Of a stretch of 64,000 nt of DNA, positions 47,774-59,611 are shown one piece after another. The stretch is from Gamsiella multidivaricata (lineage: Eukaryota > Mortierellomycota > Mortierellomycetes > Mortierellales > Mortierellaceae): positions 105,005-169,004 of the forward strand of contig NW_026251785.1 of assembly GCF_025024155.1 (NCBI RefSeq), given 5' to 3'. Numbering within the stretch: position 1 is the stretch's first letter; every line of letters begins with the position of its first letter. Both the position numbers and the translations under genes were made by a program. The notes under the pieces were generated by a model that saw nothing but the letters and a program-made list of their open reading frames with translations, ran no database searches and had not been told where the DNA came from.

Positions 47774-49268
47774 CTACATTCTCGCGTTGTACGGTGACGA
47801 TCCCACAGCCTTGTTGCTGTACCAAACCAACTCCTCTTGCATGGTCTCATTGTCCGACGCAGGGTTACGCTTCCGAATCCGCTCATCGAACCAGTACTCG
47901 CCCGAGATCCCCTCGACCTCCTCGCTCAGCGCCAGATACAAGATCGTCCTCGCGCCCCTCTTTGGCGATCGCAACAAGATCTGTAATCCAATAGTTGTCA
48001 AAATATACAGGAACCACGAGTGGTGGAACAGATTCGTTCGGCATGATCCAGGGTGGAGACAATTGACAGTAATCTGCGGATGGTTCTTCTTCAACCACCT
48101 GGCCAAGTGTCGCACATACATCACAGTCGCTAGCTTCGAACCACAATAGTTATTAATGCGGTCGTAGGCCTTCGCAGATGTAATGCCCTGGTAGTTGATT
48201 TTTGAGGTCCCATAGTGTGCAGAAGACGCCGTCATGACAATTCGGGCCTTGGGAGCTCGCTGAACCAGAGGAAGCAGGAGGTGGGTGAGGTAGAAGTGAC
48301 CCAGGTGGTTGATACCGAATTGGCTGTCGTGTCCTTCTGCAGTTGGTCGGAAATTTGGCAGATCCATGACACCGGCGTCTATGAGGAATAAAAAGGAAGT
48401 GAACCGAACATCAGATGTCTGCAGATACTATTGCTTGTTACGGCCTTTGCTATGGACGTTCGTAAAATGGGAAACATACTGTTGATGAGCAGGTCAACAA
48501 CCTCTGTGCGCCGAGCGACCTCTTCAGCGAAGGACCGCACCTCCTTGAACGAGCCAAGGTCCAGATAGACGAAGTCGACGTTCATGTTAAGCGTCTTTGC
48601 TTTGATCGCTTCTACAGCTCGAATGCCCATCTCAGTTGCCCGGTCCCCTATGAAAGTAAATAAAAACAATTAGACGATAGAGCCGAGACCCTGACTACCT
48701 GCCTGCCAGGACAAAATCCGCTAGAACGACCCTTACCGATAATGAGATGATATCCTGCCTCTGCGATCGCCATCGCCGCCATGTATCCGAGTCCACTTGC
48801 TCCTCCTACATACAAAGACAATCCACACAAGTTGATGTCGTCAGCCATCCATCCATCATGGCCTACTTGTACCGTACAGCCAGGTGGAAAAAACAAACGC
48901 TACCGCTGCACCCAAACAACCTCCATACCTGTCAGCACCGCGACTTTACGTCGACCGCCCTTTGCCACTGTGTCCGTCATCAATGCTCGACTCGCTGCGA
49001 TCGAACTATCAATCCTCTTCTCCACGGACGGCGCATTTCCGATCTGCCTCTCGCCCAGGATCCATTCGGGAACGTTTAGCAGGAAGACCTCCGCTAACAG
49101 GATACTGGCTTCGACCAGTCGATGGGGGATGTATCGCGATGTCGCGAGATTTATTGTCGTTCGGTCGTAGAGTGCTCCTCCTCGCTGAGTGTCCACGGTT
49201 GTGGGAGTATAGACCCGGACGGCGGCATCAGGAGCCGACGCAGCTGACTTGGATGAGGATTTGCTCAT
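47774..49268 (-). CDS. Short-chain dehydrogenase/reductase (retinol dehydrogenase-like)
   Basis: Four exons, 49268-48929, 48805-48737, 48647-48480 and 48378-47774, join in phase to give 393 residues. The Rossmann core shows the NAD(P) motif TGGASGLG (starting near residue 112, split by intron 1), DLGSFKEV, LLINNAGV (split by intron 3), the catalytic YCGSK and CLHPGSCRTNLF. An N-terminal extension of about 105 residues with a hydrophobic stretch (LVEASILLAEVFLLNVP) could anchor it to a membrane, and ILTTIGLQILLRSP near the C-terminus may also. Members of this RDH/WWOX-like branch reduce or oxidise lipids or retinoid-like alcohols; the substrate is unknown. The closing PYNARM ends at a TAG. Confidence 0.92.
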
Positions 49269-51429
49269 GGATACTGTTTGTTTATTTACTTATTTCGGCT
49301 GTTGTTTGATGGGATGGAGAAGGATTTGGGGGAAGTGCAAAGAGAAAAGGAGAAAGAAAGATTCCAAGACGATGCGGTGGTATTTGAATCCTGAAGAGAA
49401 CTCGGCTGATGTCCTCTGTTGTGTTTATTCACTCCTTCACAAGTTCAGCCGAGCGCCTTTGTCCGCCGCCGTCGCGCTACATGGACTGTGGAGAAGAACA
49501 CTGTTTTATGAGCGGCTAACCTTAAATTACAGACTGTGCTCCAAGTAAACCTCGGCTCGCTTCATCGACGAACGCGCTATCTCACTAGTCAACTCTACCA
49601 TACATCTCTCCGCCTACCTTCTGACTGTCCTCTCTACTCCATAGCTTCAGCTGTTATGCCTTTGCTTGTGGACTAGACTAATCGAAGGATCTCAGGGCCA
49701 TAGAGGAATGGGGTAGTCTTGGCGGTCATTCCGCAACACGTACAGTAGCAAGCATCCCAAATGCCGACTGTGCGTCCAGCAGTGGTTCTGTCCTCAAGTT
49801 CATGTGCGTTGTAAGATCACAGTAACAGTCAATACTGGCAGGGAGGAGATGCATTCGTTTACCAGACAAGTGACACCATTCAATTGTCTATCCACATCTG
49901 TTTCTTCAGAAACACATTGTCGCGCTTTTTCTTCTGTGCCATAATGTACTGGTACGCTACCTACTTCGCCCATTCCCGCACTCCTGGGACAAGACCTGGA
50001 TTTGTGCGACTGTGTGTGTGCATGATTACTCTTCTCATAACTCCTATTCCCATATGCTGGTTTTTCGCGTCTTTTCTTTGTGCCCATCTGCCTTCAACTG
50101 TCCCTGCGAGACTAATCCACTTTTTCGACTTTGCTATTTTTACAGCTTCCTGATTCCCATTACCTTCTCAGGCTCAACCACCTTCACGCTCGCCTGATTG
50201 CCGCCACTACGATTGTTCTTAATCTACCACCTTTTAATAAGGACTTCAATATGTACCCTACTTCACGACTTTGAGGACAGGATAGGCGCTGTCCATGTCG
50301 ATGCACTGACTTTCTTAACTATATCTTGAAAGGAGAAATGTAAAAAAACTACAGCGGGCAAGGCAGAGACACTGCAAGCGCAGAGACTCGGACGGAGGAT
50401 CTACGATGGTCTTATTGCGGTGCAACGATGATAGTGGAGATCAACACCTACTTTCGAGGACTATTCGAGATTATTATGAGGAAGGTAAAGTTTAGTCGCA
50501 ACGGCCATGCTCCTCCCATCGCTGCTGTGCACAACATGAAGTGAATCGTACTAACGTTAACAACGATGAGGACAGCGCTGAGGATGACAGGGTTCTCATT
50601 CTGTCTCAATTTGGTTCACCATCTCTCGCGGGCGGCAGTTTCTGCATTGAGCTCCAACATTTTTCGATATGATACAGGGTCTGAGCAGATATAAAACAGG
50701 ACCTCAAGCACCTTCGCGTTATTGCCACGATGCTCTATCAACTAAGCTAAACGAAAGAAACATCAACTCATTCAAACGACTTTCCTTAGTCAAAGCCAAA
50801 GAGCCCCCCACCCACACACACACACACAAAAGTGACTCAAGAGCTGATACATGGGATGCAGCGCTAACTGAAAGGGTGTTGGTTACTTTCTATCGCAGAA
50901 TGGACGATTTTGTCTCACGCCATTTGAATACAGTGAACTCCGTGGTTTACAGTATTCCTAGGCTTCCATTCTACTACAAGAGTGCGGAAAATCAACTGTC
51001 TTATCGTTCAGGAGGCTGGCAAGGCTGCGCCATTGATAACCAGCACTGTCGGAGACTCGTTGTTCTCAACAGAAAACTGACCGTTCCTGAGAACTTTAGT
51101 TATTGACCTTTTTGATCGGTTGATCCTTTAGCATTATTTTTTCGACAGCAACGGTGGAGATGGATACTATGCCTTGCAGCGTTTGCTCTTTTGGGAATAC
51201 CAATTGACTGGCTCTATATGGTGCCTTTGCGCTTTCCCTTGTTTGTTGTTCGACCCCATAAACACGAGCGATGCATTACCCGAGAACTAAAAGAATGCCG
51301 TATTCCTGTACGGTGACCCTATGGGTCCCCTATCCTGCTATCATCCGACCAGAAGTACATCACTACAGCAGGATAATCTCGCACGCAATACGCAACGTTT
51401 ATTTCGCCTTTATGATTATATAGTGCCAT
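49269..51429. other. Gene-poor region of about 2.2 kb
   Basis: It separates the dehydrogenase 5' end from the PP2C-like 3' end. Apart from the tRNA-like relic at 50701-50756 and a CA run (about 50812-50829) I see no gene. Frames present are short, cysteine-rich or low complexity. TTTATT at 51401 fits the AATAAA signal of the PP2C-like gene. Confidence 0.45.
50701..50756 (-). pseudogene. Truncated tRNA-Ile(AAU)-like sequence
   Basis: On the minus strand a D arm (TAGCTTAGTTGATAGAGCA, 50749-50731) is followed directly by an anticodon arm whose stem TCGTG/CGCGA (50730-50726 with 50718-50714) matches that of eukaryotic tRNA-Ile. The loop GCAATAA places AAT as the anticodon, and AAGGT follows as in the real tRNA. 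Position 33 is C instead of T, there is no intact T arm with GTTCGA, and no matching 3' acceptor strand is present. It is therefore a broken copy or the head of a tRNA-derived SINE. Confidence 0.45.
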
Positions 51430-54123
51430 TTATTGTACAGTTGGAAGTGAGTCTTGCTCTAGGCTACGCTCGCTCTGCTGTTCGCCTTGAATCTGCAATT
51501 TCTCTAAAGGTTCCGAGATGTCCTGCTCCTGCTCTGTCGTGCTTGATCCTGGTCTATCTTGCTGTCCATGTTGCTTGTTGAGTGACACGAGGATGGCCGT
51601 GAAATCGCCGTATCTGTCGACCGGGTCCGTGTATAGCTCAGTTTTGCCTTCGCGATCCGACAGCCTGCCCACAATTCGCTGATGGCCCCATCCACGATCC
51701 AGCTTGTCGCCTACGTACTCGCAAACCGCCACATTCTGATCTTCTACTGCTTTGTCCTGTAGAACATTATCCCATAGTCCTCTTGACGCCATAAAAAGAT
51801 AGCCGTGTTCAATGGCCGTAGTGTCGATAAATTTGATGTCGGGGCGGTTGGTCAGTACTGGGCTGTCAGGGTCCAGTTTATAAAGCAGGTCACCGATGCT
51901 GGCTGCTAGATTGATCGAGACACATCGTCCGGCATGATTTCGGTATGGGATGCCATATAGGCTCGATGCAAGGGCGCCTTCCCTAATTCGGACCTTGGCA
52001 CCCTTCAGGTCCTCGCGCTGCTTCTTGTCATTCTTGATCTTTGTGTCAAACCTGATAACTGTGTCGTTGCGCGCTACAAACTCTCCTCCGTTGGCATGAA
52101 TATTGGGCGCAAACCGCTCCAGAGACGGAATATGATCCTCGGTGTAAAAGTCGAGATTCCATCGCCCATTAGAATCGCGTGTGCTGAGAAGAGTGCGACT
52201 GTCGCCAACGTTCACAGAAATGATCCACTTGTCGATGATGACGTTGGCAACCAGCGTCGCTCCATCGTTTCCTGGGTCATGTTGGATTTTCTTGACCTTA
52301 TAGTCTAGGTATTGTCTCTTTTTGTAGTCGAGATATTCCCGATCGATCAAATGAATTGCCTCCGTGAGCTGACTCTTGATAGATTCCTGAGCACTGGGCA
52401 CCGACAGATCCTCAGGACTGTATTTTCCCAATATCACCTGCATTATCCTGGGGAACGTCGCGATCACGTATGAGGAACACGCTCGACCGCCATGACCATC
52501 GGTGATGCAGAAGATCCTCCCGAGGAACCCGCCTTCGTACTGTAAATCCGCCACAGCGAATCCATCCTCGCAGTCTGGCTTTGGCACCCTCAGACGTTCA
52601 CTGTTCCTAAATCGGGAGTGTGTGTATCCCGTCTTCTGCTTTACCGCAAACATGGAAGGCTCCTGTGTTAAATTCACGCCGAACTTTGCTCTCTCGTCAG
52701 GATAGTCGTCCTCTGAGTCCTTTATATTTCTATGGGTCAATAATGAGTCGGATTTGTGATTTGTAGTGAGCTGTTAGTATGTGATCAATTGTATTGATTA
52801 TATGAATCAGCGATCAGATTGTTTCAAACGATATAAATTCAGAATCTGGGTCAATAGCACCTACTCTAGTGACTTCGTAGACTCCTCTACTTCTGTAGAA
52901 ACGGCGGACGAATCCACGGGATTGGACCGACTGGTTTTCACATCCGGAGCAGAATTTTCGGGCATGTCCTTGGAATTATCATGCATCCCCTGCTTGGAAG
53001 ATGTTTCTGGTACAGGCAGATTTGTTCGCTCGTGTTTTGAGGATGATGGCGACCCTGATTGGCCGTCTGATGGTTCCTGTGAACCATCCTCCTCCAGGCT
53101 ATCAGAGTCAGAGCTATGTAGTGTGGAGGCTTTCCGCTTTTTCGTTGTAGAGTACTCAGCAGCCTTCTCCTTCCCTTTTTCCGTTGACGTCAAAGCCTGT
53201 CCCACTGTTTAGTTGATGGTATTTCATTGAATCGACGTCGTGTGAGAAGCAATGTTTTATACAGCCTCCATATATGACCGGGTTAATAAACATAAAAAAA
53301 AATACCTTGATCAGCTCCGTTAGAAGCCACACCAGCTGAGTCAGGCGGCACTAGCACCCGAATGTCCATTCGATAGTATGTTGTGTTATTAACGCGCTGC
53401 TTTTCAATCGGATCGAACAACCCTAGTGCGGCTGATAGGGCTAATCCAGTAGAGATGGCGCCCTGAATTGTTCCCCTGGGTGTCATACCACTATATACAA
53501 CAACGTGATTCCGCCCTGTTAGCATTTTGACTAGAATTGCTCGCACCCTCAGCATTAGAGCTTTTTGATATCATTCAGAGTGAAAAAGAAAAGAAAAGAT
53601 ATAACCCGGGAGAAACTAAAAACCACTTATCCGGGTTGGTTAATTTCACCCGCAGATGAAAGACACACTAGAAACACGCTGTGGAGCCCACAAAATCCTA
53701 GTGACTGGCTAACATACCCAAGATTGGCGAGATTAAAATGCCGAATGCCATCTAAACGCGTAAAACGCGACCCCTAAAACGTTAGTGTACTATGCATCAA
53801 CTCGCGCCTCAGAAGGGATGTCAATACCAAGGTCATTCTAACCCACCTACGAGGTCGGATGCGCTTTGCCATGCATTCCCGTATAAAATAAGGACCTTGC
53901 AGATCGCAGAAAAGACCGGGTTTCTGTATTGCATTGGTCGCAGGTTGAAGTCGGCAAGGTCTGGTAGGGCTGTCGAGCGTGGTAACGGGCTGAGCTGTTC
54001 CGTGACCATATGTGGGATAGGCTTCGCGTGTATTTTCGTGTTTTGGGGCGTGATGAGCTCTGGTCCACCAGCGGACTCGTTCGCTGTTGACGAATCGGCG
54101 GCATCGTCTGGAGAAATCGACAT
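51430..54123 (-). CDS. PP2C-like (PPM) phosphatase with altered metal site and novel N-terminal region
   Basis: Four exons, 54123-53847, 53560-53306, 53204-52865 and 52729-51430, join in phase to give 723 residues. Residues 1-177 form an unrecognised domain (FSAICKVLILYG, VALMLRVRAILVKMLTG, HVVVYSGMTPRGTIQGA, TYYRMDIRVLVPPDS). Residues 178-290 are a disordered Ser/Glu-rich linker. From about 320 a PPM fold follows: DCEDGF (343-348), CITDGHGG (365-372), GNDGATLVANVIIDKW, SVNVGDSRTLL, FMASRGLWDN (603-612) and GDFTAILVSL (665-). The usual ASDGLWD has Arg607 instead of the metal-binding Asp, while DGHGG and the C-terminal Asp (GDF) remain. It may be a pseudophosphatase. Exons 1-2 could instead be a separate gene, since the GTG in exon 3 leaves no ATG there; the exon joins support one protein. 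Confidence 0.75.
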
Positions 54124-54320
54124 GGCAGAAGGCAATGTTTGGGCATCGTCTATGCGTTTACCATACAGGGATGCCTCCAGTTATTAGATTCGTAAACCAG
54201 CACCAACAAACTCGATAACTGATTGTGCATATTAAATTTGACGGACTCGCATTCCGCCTTTCGAGTGATTACAACCAACGGACATTCGAATCTCGCATCA
54301 ATTCACACTTCGCTAATACC

Positions 54321-56220
54321 ATGGAGCAGGGTGCAGCAGCATCAAAATGGGCACGACAACCATCGAGCGACGAAGAAGAAACACAGAGAAAGAAGAAGAG
54401 GGAAAAGCGTTTCAAAAAGTCAAGGGATTCGCCAGCATTCCGTGAGGGCAGTGGGACACCGACCTCCTCGGCCAGCGGACGCACCCCACGCGAGGCGGAC
54501 CAACATCGGGACTCTGCCCTCAGATACGAGACGACTGTGCGCTCCGAATCAGTGGAGCCAGCTGAAGTGGATAATTATGTCCGCGCTGGATCAGCAGTAT
54601 CAACACCTAGAGAGTCGGTATTGGAGTCTTCGTCTCAGATGCAGGAGTATCGAATCACAATCCCTGATGCACCTCAGCACCCAGTCCTGGCAGGATGCCG
54701 AAGTGTCGAAAATTACGAGAAGCTAAACAGGATCTCGGAGGGCTCTTATGGGGTTGTCTATCGGGCAAGGGACCGTATCACAGGCGAAATTGTGGCACTC
54801 AAGAAGTTGAAGCTGGATCAGGAAAAGAATGGGTTTCCAATCACCAGTTTGCGCGAGATTTATACGCTCTTGTTGGCCAAGCATCCCCATATCGTCAACG
54901 TGCGCGAAATCGTTGTAGGCGACAAACTAACACAGTAAGAATTGTCCTGGATCAATATGCTATGGTCATACGTAGATACAGCGTTGAGTAATGACTAATG
55001 CAACCCTTTATCTTTGCTCCGTTAGGATCTTCATTGTAATGGACTTTATTGAACACGATCTGAAGGAGCTAATGAGCACTATGAAGCAGCCTTTCCTGCA
55101 GTCTGAAGTAAAGACATTGATGCTGCAACTTCTCTCTGCAACGGAGCTGCTCCACGAGAATTGGATCTTGCACCGCGATCTGAAAACATCCAATCTTTTG
55201 CTGAACAATCAAGGCGAGATCAAAGTGGCAGATTTCGGTCTGGCTAGACGATACGGAGAACCTCAAGGATTGATGACACAGCCAGTCGTTACTCTTTGGT
55301 ACAGGTATGTTTCCCACACTCTGGCTATCGTATGGCACTTGCAGAAAGAAAAAAAACTTTGCGCCTAATTGTCAGTATCTGTGATCATTGATATAGAGCG
55401 CCAGAACTGCTTCTTGGGTCGAAGCAATATACCACCGCCATTGATATATGGTCAATAGGATGTATCTTTGCGGAATTTGTCAATAATGAGCCTTTACTAC
55501 CCGGTCGAAGCGAAGCAGAGCAGCTAGAAAAGGTGGCTACATGGCTGGCGATGCCTATTGTGGATAAGGACTGGACAATTTTGAAGGACTTTTTAGCTAA
55601 CGCACATCTTTCAATATTTTTGTTGCTCCATAGATCTTCAAGTTGCTTGGCGTACCAAATGACAAGATCTGGCCAGGATATTCAAAACTGCCCTTTACGA
55701 GCCATGTACCGAACTTTGTCCAGCCTTATAATTTGCTCCGCTCCCGGCTTCCGTACTTAACGGAAAACGGCCTAGACCTCATGTCAAGAATGTTAACTTA
55801 CGACCCTGTGCAACGCATTACGGCAGAAGAAGCACTTCAGCATCCCTATTTCTCGTAAGTCCCGTCAAAATTGGTGGTCAGCTCTCGAATCGTATATTCA
55901 AACAAAAACTGATTCAATATTCGTATATTAGGGAAGCTCCTCCACCGAAACACCCTTCCATGTTTCCGACGTGGCCATCCAAAGGCGAAAGGTTTGTCCC
56001 AGCTTTCAACGTTATTCTGTTGCTGGTTGGCTCTTTCGCAATTGAAACTATGTTTCTTATGGTCTTATCACTATTATTATGAAACAGGACTGCAAAGCGC
56101 AATGCATCGCCCTCAGCGCCGCAGGCTGCTCATGGACATGGTCAGGATGAAGACGAGGCACCGGGCGGGATATTCAACTTTGCGAACCAAGAGTCGACTG
56201 GTTTCCGACTAAAAGTATAA
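54321..56220 (+). CDS. CDK11: Cyclin-dependent kinase 11 (PITSLRE kinase)
   Basis: Six exons, 54321-54934, 55026-55304, 55397-55532, 55634-55854, 55932-55991 and 56088-56220, join in phase to give 480 residues. After a basic, Ser-rich head (about 1-130) the kinase domain begins [20 protein letters not shown] and carries [10 protein letters not shown], the cyclin-binding helix that names the group, HRD (254-256), DFGLARRYG (274-282) and [20 protein letters not shown]. The tail has the CDK11-specific [17 protein letters not shown] and FRLKV end. CDK11 works with cyclin L in the nucleus on RNA polymerase II transcription and splicing. The head lacks the long RE-rich tract of animal CDK11. Intron 3 has a donor GTGGCT, weaker than the others. 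AATAAA at about 56251 lies 30 bp after the stop. Confidence 0.96.
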
Positions 56221-56323
56221 AATCCGAATTCCTGTTGGCCTGTCCTTCAAATAAAAAAATGGAAATAAATATACTCTCTATTGTTGTATTGTATCATGGT
56301 GGGTATATAGACAGATGAATAAA

Positions 56324-58590
56324 TTACAATAGCTGCAAGTCGTGAATCGCCCAGAGCAAGGAGGATTGGATGGTCATTGGGAACTTTGTCAGCAGTTGCA
56401 AGCAGAGGGGTTGTAAGTACTCGGGCCTATACCATTGGAGAAGAAAATAGTGTGAGACCTTCTTCATATGTAACTAACAGCAGAGCACAAACAGGTCCGC
56501 AGGATCTACAGGCGCGCGATCATACCTCATCCATGGTGCTTCGACCTCAACTTCAGCCTCAGTCTCTGGCTCAGCGTCCTCCTCTTCGTCCTGCAGCAGC
56601 GAGGACGCGTCATCATCTTTTGCGTTGGTGATGGGGATGCTCTTGGTTACGTGCGATACTTCAGATGCGAGCAGGACACTGCTGACCATGGATGTCCTGT
56701 CATCGAAATCTTCAACTCGTCCGCTGGAGATCTCGCTACGAGCAGCTCCAGAGATTGTGCGTGGCCGAATAGGCACTTCGGGTTCGTCATCCTTGTCCTC
56801 GTCTGACTTGTTATCCGAATCGTTCTCATCCGCCCCCTCTGCTTCTTCGTCCTGTGCATCTCCTCGCTGCTCCATGATCTTCTTTCGAGTCTCCTCCAAC
56901 AACTCTGCAAGACGCTCCTCGATGCGATCGATAACTTCAAAAGGCGTCAGAGGTGCGATTTTGGTGATAGAATCCAGTAAGAGCTGAACAAATTCTAGGT
57001 GGTGTGGCCGCTTTAGCGCCAGCTGAAGAACCTGCCAAAAGAATTCCATGACTAGTGTAGACAGAGCAGGATACTCTTGGTGGTGATGAGCAGCTCCAGT
57101 GTCGCCTGATTTGCCTATTGGCTTGATTCTGAGAGGAGGCAGGTCTGTCAAGGAGTTGACGCCATATGAAATCATATTCAGCAGTGATCCAGAGGCTCCG
57201 GGATTGCGGAAAGATTCCAGTGTTGGGTCCTGGAAAGCGTGCAAGAGACCGTCTGCGATATAATTGACACCCTGAAGGTAGACATCGCCATCCAAGTTCG
57301 TCGCAAACTCGCCAAAGTAGACGTTGTTACGCGAATCAGCGTTTTCATCGACACCGTCCTTGAGCAAGAGAACAACCAGCTCAAAGGGCGCCCTGACCTT
57401 GATCACCTGATCCAAGAGCCACTGATATCCAGTACTGAAGGCGACCCTATAAAAGGTAGGAATACCTGATTTCGGGACGGTGGTCGCATCGTCATCCTCG
57501 CTTGGGATAACATAGTATTCGCGTCTTCGCAGCGGCACCTGAGAATTGTAGGCGGTGTAGTGGTCAACGACTTGGCGCAATGCCTCTACGTTTGATGCTC
57601 TACAGGGATGAAGCGGTAAAGAAGGGGCGCCTTTCAGCAGATAGATAGATTCCTGTCCTCCTGGGGGAAAGATGTAGCCAGGTCTGAGCTCTGACAGCTG
57701 AACTTCTGCCATGCGCAGGTCGCGGAACTTCTTGGGACCATAGAGGTTGCGCGCAATAACCAGCTCACAGTGATCCCTGATCTCGGTCTTGACCACTGCC
57801 ACCCTGCACATCTGCTGAAGCGCATCCTTGTCAAACTTGAGGATTGCTTGGTCATCCTCGCGATCCTCAGGTCTGAGTGATCTGCTCAACTTTTCCATCA
57901 GCTCTGGTTGAGTCTAAAGAAAGCAAAAAAATGTCGATGGATATTGCTTATTGCTTAGTCCGGGGCCTGGTGAAAATTGAGAGCAGCTTTGCAATGCCGG
58001 CTGTATATTTTTACCTGGCACATCTGTGTGATCTCGTCCTGGAGCAAGGCCGTTGTCGTTCCCTTGAGCGAAAGGCGAGCTGCCTGTTTCATGACATCCA
58101 TACCGCGGCGAATACGGGAATCCAGTGAGCTGGTTTGGAAATCGCGGTCAGAGCACCAACTGCCAGTATAGAGCAATCGAAGGGACGACTCGAACGCATA
58201 GAGCTCTGACGCATCCACGCATTGAATCTCGATCACCTGGGAGCCCTGGCTGTCCTTTTCATCCAGCAATGTGATGGCCCGCTCAGCATGATTCTTCTTT
58301 CCCGCCAAGAGGGCTGCGAAGAAGTCGCTCTCTTTGGCCAGGATACCGGAATGAAGGTGTAAGGTCTTTTTGAGCGATCCAGGAACCTGTAGTGTTACAG
58401 TAACATCGCTGTATAGGCCCTCCTCGAAAAGAACACGACTGGCGCTGAGATGAGACATGGGAGCAGGTGCGGGCTCGGGACTGAGGACTGGACTACTAGT
58501 GACGGGCGAGGAAACACTCATGGCTGATACCCGTCTTGAATTGGACCGCGAAGGAGGAAAAGACGGCAGAAAGGAACTGAACTCCATCAT
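56324..58590 (-). CDS. BTB/POZ domain protein with C-terminal acidic region
   Basis: Three exons, 58590-58015, 57913-56526 and 56426-56324, join in phase to give 688 residues. After a Ser/Pro-rich head, residues about 55-145 form a BTB/POZ domain (EEGLYSDVTVTLQVPGSLK, LHLHSGILAKESDFFAALL, LYAFESSLRLLYTG). A BACK-like helical region and an unknown body follow (PFELVVLLLKDGVDENADS, LDGDVYLQGVNYIADGLL, MEFFWQVLQLALKRPHHLEFVQLLL), then a long acidic coil (EEAEGADENDSDNKSDEDKDD) and the last exon EYLQPLCLQLLTKFPMTIQS. BTB proteins dimerise and often act as CUL3 adaptors; substrate recognition here is unknown. The final intron donor (GTATGA) was chosen because it extends the frame by a clean exon; without it translation would end after SDR-like APVDPADLFVLCC. 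It converges with CDK11, 104 bp apart. Confidence 0.85.
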
Positions 58591-59611
58591 GGGCAGTGAT
58601 ATAGAACGTAACGAATGAGCGAGTGCGAGAGTGGGTTGATGAGACGAGATTGGAAAGAGGGGAGAGAATGACCACGAAGGACAGATGAGCGTTCAGTTCA
58701 AGAGAGGAAGTTCAAAAAAAAAATAGGCACTCAATTCAACCTTTTCTGTCCCGCCCTCGTTTCTTTGTGTGACCCTCAGCAGAAAGTCCTCCTCTCTCCC
58801 ATATCGCCCTCACTTTCCTGCGTTTCTATGCCGTGGCCATGCAATAGTAAAATACCCAGGGCACACAGCGAGGACAGTGGATAGTCAGTATGTCCATGAT
58901 AGCAGCGGCCATGTTTGACGGGTGAGCCTTTTACCGTGTATGTGGTGTATGTCACAGCGGTTCCTGAAAAATAATGGGACGTGCAAGTAGGGAGCGGAAC
59001 GTGCAATTGAAGAGCCGGCTGAGACTACTTGCTTTAAAAGGATGTAGGTTAGCTGCAGACTTAGGCCTTGCATGTGGAGGAAGTGGTGCCAATTGGTGTA
59101 CTTGGGTCTGATTCAATCGCATCGATTTGACATGCGGGGCAGAAAGTATCATACCCTAGGCGTTTCTGGAGGGAGACAGCTGCTCGGGGTCCTGGGTTTT
59201 CTTGTGAGTCTCGCCTGGCGGCATCCATCGTGAGCTGCGAAGGGAGAGGAAGGGATCATTGCGATCCACCATCTGGAGACAGTATTTTTTTTCATCATCC
59301 CATTGCGTTGGTTTGCCTATTCTGTCGTTTCCTCGTTATTTCTCCCATAAACATCGATCGATTCTATTTTATTACTGGCACTTCAGCAGCAGTAGCCTGT
59401 GAGCGGCCTAATGTCTATGAAGCATAACTGTACCGACGATTTATTTTTCATTTTCCTATTTCGCTTTCGCCTGCTGCTCTCTCTTTTTTTATTTCACCCT
59501 TTCCTCTCACCTCACTCTTCTTGCTCTCTGTCTCTCTTTTCTTTCTTTCTTTCATAAACATTCACTTATTCATTCATATCCCAAGGAATAGAGTCTACAC
59601 AATATCCCACC
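58591..59611. other. Divergent promoter region, about 1 kb
   Basis: It lies between the 5' ends of the BTB gene (-) and the JmjC gene (+). The last 170 bp are rich in CT and TTTC units. No coding feature is recognised. Confidence 0.45.

Noticed and set aside
55533..55633. In-frame reading through CDK11 intron 3
   Set aside because: Reading through the weak GTGGCT donor inserts non-conserved sequence in the kinase fold; splicing restores the normal EKIFKLLG join.
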